Below, piece by piece: positions 1 through 4,608 of a stretch of 6,318 nt of DNA (within the stretch, counting starts at the first letter, position 1; every line of letters begins with the position of its first letter). Where the stretch lies: NCBI GenBank assembly GCA_934130325.1, contig CAKOYA010000045.1, positions 1 to 6,318 of the forward strand, written 5' to 3'. The stretch comes from an uncultured Clostridia bacterium (GTDB lineage Bacteria; Bacillota; Clostridia; TANB77; CAG-465). The notes beneath the pieces are model-generated. The model was given only the letters and a program-made list of their open reading frames with translations. It was not told the DNA's origin and made no database searches. The position numbers and the translations under genes are program-made.

Positions 1-6
1 TGTGCA

Positions 7-112
7 AATTTGACAAAAAAATTAAGCATTATCAGTGCTTACATCAATTTTTGATTCAATTAACTGTCAAATTCCCGGCTATTAACAAATAATATAATTA
101 TTATTGAATCAA
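7..112. repeat. Interleaved inverted repeats in left-edge intergenic DNA
   Basis: Three perfect inverted repeats are visible. AATTTGACA (7-15) pairs with TGTCAAATT (65-73). TAAGCA (23-28) pairs with TGCTTA (36-41) across a 7-nt loop. TTGATTCAAT (51-60) pairs with ATTGAATCAA (103-112). The first and third cross each other, a pseudoknot-like topology, while the small hairpin nests inside the first. No ORF is present. The small hairpin is followed by CATCAATTTTT and could be the end of an upstream gene's terminator. The arrangement could also be chance in AT-rich DNA or the remnant of a small element. Confidence 0.35.
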
Positions 113-155
113 GAAGAAATTACATAAAAAAAAGAAATAAAATTAGTAGATTGAG

Positions 156-184
156 TTGACATTTTACAAGTTATTTTATATAAT
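156..184 (+). promoter_or_regulatory. Sigma-A promoter of the thrS T-box leader
   Basis: A perfect TTGACA -35 box (156-161) and a perfect TATAAT -10 box (179-184) are separated by 17 nt. Transcription is predicted to start at about position 191, immediately before the first pairing strand of T-box stem I. This gives an untranslated leader of about 334 nt ahead of thrS. Confidence 0.9.
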
Positions 185-190
185 AATTAT

Positions 191-417
191 AGCGAAGATG
201 GGAAGAGTAAAAATATACACTAGTAAAAGAGAGGATTGGTCGTGGCTGTAAGCCAATCTTATGAAGAATATTTTGAAGACTAGCCCGGAGTTGATGTAGT
301 GAATTCTACCGTTGATTTGCGATAAGATCATAATTAAGTTAAATATAGGGTGGAACCGTGCAATTATATAGATTGTACCCCTATAGGTGAAAATGTTTGC
401 CTATAGGGGTACATTTT
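191..417 (+). promoter_or_regulatory. Threonine T-box riboswitch controlling thrS
   Basis: This is a tRNA-sensing transcription-attenuation leader; uncharged tRNA-Thr binding favours the antiterminator and lets thrS be transcribed. Stem I base: GCGAA (192-196) pairs with TTTGC (316-320), next to a possible tandem G-A step (GA 197-198 with GA 314-315). The specifier loop has AGTA (206-209) on its 5' strand. The upper stem is closed by CACTA (218-222) with TAGTG (297-301). The putative specifier codon is ACC (308-310, threonine), followed by a purine. The apical part holds GGCTGTAAGCC (244-254). The T-box core is AGGGTGGAACCGTG (347-360). Antiterminator: 344-350 pairs with 379-385, bulge UGGAACC (351-357), and 358-364 pairs with 372-378. 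UGGA can pair with a UCCA acceptor end. All pairings were read by eye. The gene downstream agrees with a Thr specifier. Confidence 0.95.
374..417 (+). terminator. T-box regulated intrinsic terminator
   Basis: A perfect 14-bp stem (374-387 with 400-413) encloses a 12-nt loop and is followed by TTTTC. Its 5' arm contains the 379-385 bases used by the antiterminator, so the two structures are mutually exclusive, as expected for T-box attenuation. Confidence 0.92.
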
Positions 418-441
418 CATATATTAAGGAGGAAAAGTTCC

Positions 442-477
442 ATGATAAAAAATGTATTAAAACTCACGATATATTAA
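442..477 (+). CDS. Possible 11-codon leader peptide between T-box and thrS
   Basis: An ATG at 442 opens a short frame reading MIKNVLKLTIY and ends at TAA (475-477). It is preceded at 9 nt by AAGGAGG (426-432), a stronger ribosome site than many in this window. It lies directly after the T-box terminator and 47 nt before thrS, so it would be translated only on read-through transcripts. GGAA (431-434) and TTCC (438-441) could form a weak 4-bp hairpin covering part of the ribosome site. No protein family is recognisable at this length. It may be a real upstream peptide that tunes thrS translation, a decayed gene start, or a chance AT-rich match. Confidence 0.3.
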   Translation: MIKNVLKLTIY

Positions 478-524
478 ATAATAAGAATAAAATTGTATAA
501 AGATATATAAATTGGGAGGTAAAT

Positions 525-2315
525 ATGGCTACAAAATATATAAATAATAATGGTGAAATTTATGAAGGAGAGTATGAAATTCAAATTGCAAGACATACTG
601 CTTCACATGTTTTAGCGCAAGCTGTAAAAAGACTATATAAAGATGTTAAATTGGCAATAGGACCTGCTATAGATACAGGATTCTATTATGATTTTGATAA
701 TTTAGTCATCAAGCAAGAAGATTTAGAAAAAATTGAATTAGAAATGAAAAAGATAATAAAAGAAAATCTAAAAATAGAAACATTTGAACTTTCTAAGGAA
801 GATGCTTTAAAATGGGCAAAGGATAACAATGAAATTTATAAAGAAGAACTTATTAATAACTTAGAGGAAGGTACAAAAATAACTTTCTTTAAACAAGGAG
901 AATTTGTTGATTTGTGTGTTGGTCCGCATATGTTATACACTAAAGGAATAGGAAAGGTAAAATTAATCTCAACAACTGGCGCATACTGGAGAGGAAATGA
1001 GGATAATAAAATGCTTACAAGAATATATGGTACAGCATTTAAAACAGAGGATGAAATAAAAAAGTTTATTGAAGAAAGAGAAGAAGCCAAAAAAAGGGAT
1101 CACAACAAACTAGGACGTGAAATGGAAATATTTACAACAGTTGACTATATAGGTCAAGGGTTACCAATTTTACTTCCAAAGGGTGCAAAAATGATTCAAA
1201 TATTACAAAGATTTGTTGAGGATACAGAGGCTAAATATGGTTGGCAGTTGACAAAAACACCTTATATAGCAAAATCAGATTTATATAAGATATCTGGTCA
1301 TTGGGACCATTATAAAGATGGTATGTTTGTATTAGGTGATGAACAAAAGGATAAAGAGGTATTTGCATTAAGACCAATGACATGCCCATTTCAATATCAA
1401 GTATTTTTAAATAGAGGAAGATCATATAGGGATTTACCTATGAGACTTAATGAAACATCAACATTATTTAGAAATGAAGCCTCTGGTGAGATGCATGGCT
1501 TAATTAGAGTTAGACAATTTACTTTATCAGAGGGACACTTAATGTGCACTCCTGAACAACTAGAGGGTGAATTTAAACATTGTCTTAAGCTAGCAATATA
1601 TATGTTAAAAACTTTGGGGCTTTATGAAGACGTATCATATAGATTTTCAAAGTGGGATCCAAATGATAGAGAAAAATATATTGGAACAGAAAAAGAATGG
1701 GATGAAGCTCAAGGAACAATGGAAAAAATACTAAATCATTTAGGTATAGAATATAAAGAGGGAATTGGCGAAGCAGCTTTTTATGGTCCAAAACTTGATA
1801 TACAAATAAAAAATGTTTTTGGAAAAGAGGATACCTTAATAACAATTCAGATAGATCAAATGCTTGCCAAAAAATTTGGTATGGAATATGTAGATAAGGA
1901 TGGAGTAAAGAAAAACCCATATATAATCCATAGAAGTTCAATTGGTTGCTATGAAAGGACACTTGCATTATTGATTGAAAAATATGCAGGAGCATTTCCA
2001 CTTTGGCTTTCTCCAACTCAGATTAAGATATTACCTATATCAGAAAATGAGATTGATTATTCAAATGATGTGAAAAATGAGTTGATGAAACATGGATATA
2101 GAGTAGAAATAGACAATTCTGATGAAAAAATTGGATATAAAATAAGGGAAGCACAGCTAGATAAAGTACCATATATGATAATACTTGGTAAGAATGAATC
2201 CCAAGAAAATAAAATTTCTGTAAGAAGTAGAAGTGGAGAGAAATTAGAATCAATAGAACTTTCAGAATTTATTTCTAAATTAGATGAAGAAATTAAAGAA
2301 AGTTTCAATAAATAG
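525..2315 (+). CDS. thrS: Threonyl-tRNA synthetase, TGS-less form
   Basis: A cytoplasmic class II aminoacyl-tRNA synthetase that charges tRNA-Thr using threonine and ATP. The 596-aa protein begins at the editing (tRNA_SAD) domain, about residues 20-170, with HTASH (H24, H28) and CVGPH (C131, H135) forming the hydrolytic site. The catalytic core spans about 200-495. Predicted zinc ligands are C287 (in RPMTCPFQ), H338 (in SEGHLMC) and H469 (in IHRSS). Motif 2 is around R316 and motif 3 around R478. The anticodon-binding domain covers about 497-590. Typical bacterial enzymes are about 640 aa; the missing part is the N-terminal TGS domain. An in-frame TAA at 498-500 rules out an upstream extension. 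GGGAGG (514-519) sits 5 nt before ATG. RPMTCPFQ replaces the common MNCPGH, as I recall from one subgroup of the family. Expression is governed by the threonine T-box upstream. The gene ends in TAG. Confidence 0.97.
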   Translation: MATKYINNNGEIYEGEYEIQIARHTASHVLAQAVKRLYKDVKLAIGPAIDTGFYYDFDNLVIKQEDLEKIELEMKKIIKENLKIETFELSKEDALKWAKDNNEIYKEELINNLEEGTKITFFKQGEFVDLCVGPHMLYTKGIGKVKLISTTGAYWRGNEDNKMLTRIYGTAFKTEDEIKKFIEEREEAKKRDHNKLGREMEIFTTVDYIGQGLPILLPKGAKMIQILQRFVEDTEAKYGWQLTKTPYIAKSDLYKISGHWDHYKDGMFVLGDEQKDKEVFALRPMTCPFQYQVFLNRGRSYRDLPMRLNETSTLFRNEASGEMHGLIRVRQFTLSEGHLMCTPEQLEGEFKHCLKLAIYMLKTLGLYEDVSYRFSKWDPNDREKYIGTEKEWDEAQGTMEKILNHLGIEYKEGIGEAAFYGPKLDIQIKNVFGKEDTLITIQIDQMLAKKFGMEYVDKDGVKKNPYIIHRSSIGCYERTLALLIEKYAGAFPLWLSPTQIKILPISENEIDYSNDVKNELMKHGYRVEIDNSDEKIGYKIREAQLDKVPYMIILGKNESQENKISVRSRSGEKLESIELSEFISKLDEEIKESFNK

Positions 2316-2326
2316 AAGAAAAAAGG

Positions 2327-2370
2327 TATAAGTTAATATGTAAGTTATGTATATATTAGCTTATATTTTT
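2327..2370 (+). terminator. Probable AT-rich terminator after thrS
   Basis: Starting 12 nt after the thrS stop, 2327-2342 pairs with 2350-2365 over 16 positions, two of them G-U, around a 7-nt loop. It is followed by TTTTT and another T-rich stretch. The stem is long but very AT-rich, so termination efficiency is uncertain. It separates thrS from the next gene. Confidence 0.55.
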
Positions 2371-2434
2371 ATAATATTTTGCTATTTAGATTAAATAAAA
2401 AAATAAGTTAAAAAAGAAATGAAATCCAAAAATC

Positions 2435-2462
2435 TTGCATCTGTATATATAAGAAGTAATTT
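2435..2462 (+). promoter_or_regulatory. Weak candidate promoter for the pilin-like gene
   Basis: TTGCAT (2435-2440) and TAATTT (2457-2462) are 16 nt apart and lie about 60 nt before the start codon. In DNA this AT-rich the match is only suggestive. The preceding terminator argues that this gene needs a promoter of its own. Confidence 0.3.
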
Positions 2463-2524
2463 TAAAAAATATATAACTTGTAAAAAAATAAAATAATAAA
2501 GTATAAGAGTTTGGAGGTTAGTAT

Positions 2525-3127
2525 ATGAGAGAAAAACAAATAGAAAGAAGGGGAATATCGTTAATAGTATTAGTAATAGTTATAATAGTATTATTAGTAT
2601 TATCGGTAACTGTAATACTTACAGTATCTAAAAGTAATTTAATAGATGGCGCCAGAAAAGCAGTTGAAGAGTATAATAAAAGTGTTTTAAAGGAGGAAGA
2701 AACTTTAAAAGAATTAGATGAATTATTAGCAAATAAGAATGAAAGTTTACCTGAAAATACTAAAGAAAATCCACAGGAGCCAGGAACAAATGTAAAGTTG
2801 CCATCAAATTGGAGTAATGCAAATTGTGCATATTATGTTTCAACATTAGATGGAAATATTGAAAAAAAAGAAGTAGAGGTCGCAAGTGTGATGGCAGTAG
2901 CTATAGGAGATGGAGAAACAGTTCCAGTTCCTAATGGATTTTATTATGTTGGAGGAAATTTAGATACGGGAGTGGTAATATCAGATAATCTTAATGATAA
3001 ATATGACGGAAAAATAAATAAGACAAGTTTTGAATATACAACTAGTTTACAAGGAAATCAATTTGTATGGATACCTTGTACAGAGGAATCATATAAAAAG
3101 ATTTCTTGGGAAAAGCAAAATGCTTAG
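2525..3127 (+). CDS. N-terminal fragment: prepilin-like anchor and start of FGE domain
   Basis: This 200-aa fragment is what normal translation would yield. A basic leader (residues 1-10, ending RRG) precedes a hydrophobic run of about 25 residues starting ISLIVLV. It resembles a class III (type IV prepilin) signal cleaved after G10, but the usual Glu at mature position 5 is Val. Residues 40-75 are charged and probably helical (ARKAVEEYNKSVLKEEE). A Pro/Asn/Glu-rich linker follows at about 75-95. The section around 170-185 (LQGNQFVWIPC) begins the FGE-sulfatase-type domain, so the fragment stops just inside it. Ribosome site GGAGG (2513-2517) is 7 nt before ATG. Without the rest, the domain cannot fold normally. 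The prepilin-peptidase assignment is inference from the N-terminus alone. Confidence 0.8.
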   Translation: MREKQIERRGISLIVLVIVIIVLLVLSVTVILTVSKSNLIDGARKAVEEYNKSVLKEEETLKELDELLANKNESLPENTKENPQEPGTNVKLPSNWSNANCAYYVSTLDGNIEKKEVEVASVMAVAIGDGETVPVPNGFYYVGGNLDTGVVISDNLNDKYDGKINKTSFEYTTSLQGNQFVWIPCTEESYKKISWEKQNA

Positions 3128-3862
3128 TGGGATGTAACAACACCAAAAGCAGAATTAACACAAATTGAAAAATATGGAGGTTTTTACGTAGGAAGATATG
3201 AGGCAGGGCTTGCAAGCACAATTGCCGAATTTACAACAAATCAAGAACATACAGGTTCAAATCAAGAGTGTAACAAAAATGGAGTTCCGCAAAGTAAAGC
3301 TGGAGTAATACCTTGGATGTTTGTAGATTGGACACATGCAAAGGCAAGTGCAGAAAGTATGTATAATAGTAACTATGTAAGTAGTGGACTAATTACAGGA
3401 ACTCAATGGGATGTAATATTAAATAAAATGAAAGATAAAGCTGGCTTATCTGATTCAGATATAACAGATAATAGTTCATGGGGAAATTACAAGAATACAT
3501 CGATAGCATATAAAGGAAGAAAATCAATAGCATATCATAACGGCTTAAATTGGATATTGCAACCTTTTGGAACAGCTAGTTCTGATAAGACTTCAATATA
3601 TACAGACAATCACGGAGACTTATTAACAACAGGTGCAAGTGATGTAGCACAAAAATATCATATATTTGATATGGCAGGAAACTTATGGGAGTGGACGGAA
3701 GAGGATTCTCATTATGCAACTAGCGGTCAATATAAAGTGATTCGTGGAGGTTGTTTTGTTGAAACTTCTAAAAATCGTACAGCCTGTTATCGAAATGGTG
3801 GTTGCACTACTGAGTGGACTGGTGATAATCTAGGTTTTCGTGTGGTGCTTTACATTAAGTAG
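3128..3862 (+). pseudogene. C-terminal fragment: FGE-sulfatase / C-type-lectin-like domain
   Basis: This in-frame continuation carries most of the FGE-sulfatase fold: GGFYVGRYEAG, then IPWMFVDWTHAKASAESM, ITGTQWDVIL, FDMAGNLWEWTEED (GNLWEW at composite residues 385-390), VIRGG (405-409) and a terminal GFRVVLYIK. These are the standard order of landmarks for this family. The first Met after the stop is at 3317 (181 aa to the end), with GGAG (3302-3305) 11 nt upstream. Starting there would discard the YVGRYEAG strand and any secretion signal, so an independent gene is unlikely. No formylglycine-generating activity can be claimed. Many members of this fold in Clostridia are binding proteins, and some are targets of diversity-generating retroelements. 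Confidence 0.65.
3731..3859 (+). other. Candidate DGR variable region at the 3' end of the FGE gene
   Basis: The last 43 sense codons differ from the rest of the gene. Third positions here are 27 T, 7 A, 6 G and 3 C. The 43 codons just before have 18 A, 14 T, 6 G and 5 C. All four arginines here are CGN (3 CGT, 1 CGA), while all six upstream arginines are AGA or AGG. The location, between RGG and GFR at the C-terminal end of a C-type-lectin-type fold, is where DGR target genes carry their variable region. Codons GGT GGT TGC (composite residues 425-427), TGT (410), GTT (412) and ACT GGT (432-433) could each derive from AAY template codons by adenine mutagenesis. No matching template repeat or reverse transcriptase lies in this window, so the assignment is an inference. 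Confidence 0.5.
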
Positions 3863-3882
3863 GTTTGTATGTTTTAAAGCAA

Positions 3883-3905
3883 CAATATACAAAAGTATAA
3901 TATTG
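3883..3905 (+). repeat. Small hairpin just after the FGE gene
   Basis: TATAC (3886-3890) pairs with GTATA (3895-3899) around an AAAA tetraloop. CAA (3883-3885) can extend it with TTG (3903-3905) past a 3-nt bulge. It lies 20 nt beyond the stop and has no T-tract, so it is a poor terminator. Short hairpins just downstream of variable regions are known in DGR systems, but this one is AT-rich and may be coincidental. Confidence 0.3.
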
Positions 3906-3927
3906 AATGTATAAATCAATTTCAAAA

Positions 3928-3952
3928 TTATACTTTTTTAATTAAAGTATAA
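3928..3952. terminator. Possible weak terminator or hairpin after the FGE gene
   Basis: TTATACTTT (3928-3936) pairs perfectly with AAAGTATAA (3944-3952) over 9 bp with a 7-nt loop. The nearest downstream T-tract starts about 20 nt later (3973-3979). A T-run on the 5' arm means it could also serve poorly in either direction. It is the best candidate for ending transcription between this gene and spoVS. Confidence 0.35.
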
Positions 3953-3999
3953 GAATTAAGACTATTTATATATTTTTTTGTCAAAAACTATAAAACAGC

Positions 4000-4028
4000 T
4001 TGATTTTTTTAAATCGTTTATATATAAT
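4000..4028 (+). promoter_or_regulatory. Sigma-A-like promoter of spoVS
   Basis: TTGATT (4000-4005) and a perfect TATAAT (4023-4028) are separated by 17 nt. Predicted start is about 4035, giving a leader near 54 nt. In Bacillus subtilis spoVS is under sigma-H; I did not see a clear sigma-H type promoter here. Confidence 0.65.
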
Positions 4029-4088
4029 TTAGATGTACAAAGTGATATAAAAAGCACTAACAAATGATAAATTCATAGGAGGTAAAAA

Positions 4089-4352
4089 ATGGATATATTA
4101 AAAATTTCAGCTAAATCTAGTCCTAATTCAATAGCAGGAGCAATAGCAGGACTAGTAAAAGAAAATGGTAAAGCAGAAATGCAAGCAATAGGAGCAGGAG
4201 CAATAAATCAAGCTGTAAAAGCAGTGGCTATTGCAAGAGGTTTTGTTGCACCATCTGGCTTAGAACTTGTATGTTCGCCAGCTTTTACAGCTGTAAACAT
4301 TGATAACGAAGATAAAACAGGAATAAAGTTTGTTGTTGAGCCAAAATTATAA
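4089..4352 (+). CDS. spoVS: Stage V sporulation protein S
   Basis: SpoVS is a small Alba-like regulator needed in Bacillus for progress beyond stage V (spore coat and core dehydration), and it also affects septation. The 87-aa product is the normal family length. It contains the family's nearly invariant stretches: ILKISAKSSPNSIAGAIAGL (residues 3-22), AIGAGAINQAVKAVAIARGF (33-52) and VAPSGLEL (53-60), closing with FVVEPKL. Ribosome site AGGAGG (4077-4082) is 6 nt before ATG, and the gene ends in tandem TAA TAA. It has its own promoter and a strong terminator, so it appears monocistronic. It is the best evidence that the organism belongs to a sporulating lineage, although spoVS also persists in some non-sporulating bacteria. 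Confidence 0.97.
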   Translation: MDILKISAKSSPNSIAGAIAGLVKENGKAEMQAIGAGAINQAVKAVAIARGFVAPSGLELVCSPAFTAVNIDNEDKTGIKFVVEPKL

Positions 4353-4376
4353 TAACGGTTTTGGTTGTATAATAGA

Positions 4377-4412
4377 AAAAGCCAATGAATGTATATCGAT
4401 TCATTGGCTTTT
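4377..4412 (+). terminator. Intrinsic terminator after spoVS
   Basis: A perfect 14-bp stem (4377-4390 with 4399-4412) with an 8-nt loop (GTATATCG) has a core of GCCAATGAAT paired with ATTCATTGGC, flanked by AAAA on the 5' side and TTTT on the 3' side. It could act in both orientations, but no gene on the opposite strand is supported. Confidence 0.88.
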
Positions 4413-4465
4413 AATTTATGTATTTGTATGAAATGAAAATTATATTTTAAATTAATGGTAAAATA

Positions 4466-4494
4466 TTTACTTTTGAACATTTGTGATATATAAT
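4466..4494 (+). promoter_or_regulatory. Candidate promoter for the SBP-like gene
   Basis: A perfect TATAAT (4489-4494) lies 17 nt after TTTACT (4466-4471), a 4-of-6 match to the -35 consensus. Transcription would begin near 4501 and give a leader of about 108 nt. The strong spoVS terminator upstream makes a separate promoter here necessary. Confidence 0.5.
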
Positions 4495-4564
4495 CATAGG
4501 TGGAAGAGGTAGAAAATGAAAGGTTTTATAGCATCATAAATTTAATATATTTGGGCAAGATAAT

Positions 4565-4592
4565 ATTATTAATAATTTTTAGTATTAATAAT
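4565..4592 (+). repeat. AT-only inverted repeat ahead of the SBP-like gene
   Basis: ATTATTAATA (4565-4574) pairs perfectly with TATTAATAAT (4583-4592), leaving an 8-nt loop. It ends 5 nt before the ribosome site and would be part of the mRNA leader. It could modulate translation or mRNA stability or be a binding site, but with A and T only it may be chance. Confidence 0.35.
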
Positions 4593-4597
4593 TAAGT

Positions 4598-4604
4598 GGG
4601 TGAT
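4598..4604 (+). promoter_or_regulatory. Ribosome binding site favouring the TTG start at 4609
   Basis: GGGTGAT matches the 3' half of the extended Shine-Dalgarno sequence (GGAGGTGAT). Measured from the GG core, TTG at 4609 is at good spacing (about 8 nt). The alternative GTG at 4600 overlaps this site and has no usable site of its own upstream. Confidence 0.6.
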
Positions 4605-4608
4605 TTCT

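Larger units (their letters stand above)
2525..3862 (+). pseudogene. Prepilin-anchored FGE-domain variable protein, split by one amber codon
   Basis: The frame opened at 2525 runs 445 codons to TAG at 3860-3862, with one interruption: TAG at 3125-3127, codon 201. Both sides stay in the same frame, and homology to one protein type continues without a gap. After the stop the reading is WDVTTPKAELTQIEKYGGFY, the usual next segment of FGE-sulfatase domains in such Clostridia proteins. No other stop or frameshift appears in the 244 codons that follow. I therefore treat it as one gene of about 445 aa inactivated recently, or read through, or mis-sequenced. The intact product would be a prepilin-like, surface-anchored protein with a C-terminal C-type-lectin-like domain, plausibly ligand binding rather than catalytic. 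thrS upstream also ends in TAG, so general reassignment of TAG is unlikely. Confidence 0.7.

Noticed and set aside
1585..2016. Long minus-strand ORF inside thrS
   Set aside because: A shadow of the thrS coding strand; the translation is Leu/Phe/His-rich low-complexity with no family features and no ribosome site.
2316..2524. DGR template repeat or RT remnant beside the variable gene
   Set aside because: Neither this spacer nor 3863-4088 contains a copy of the 3731-3859 segment or any coding potential for a reverse transcriptase.
3125..3127. Pyrrolysine or whole-genome TAG recoding
   Set aside because: thrS ends naturally at a TAG at the expected protein length, and nothing in the window suggests pyrrolysine machinery. 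A local mutation or sequencing error is simpler.
3317..3862. Independent gene starting at ATG 3317
   Set aside because: It begins in the middle of an FGE-type domain, is in the same frame as the upstream fragment, and has only GGAG at 11 nt. It is better explained as the tail of one gene split by the amber codon.
4516..4539. Seven-codon ORF (MKGFIAS) after GAGG in the leader of the SBP-like gene
   Set aside because: Too short, with only a weak ribosome site. Likely chance in a leader.
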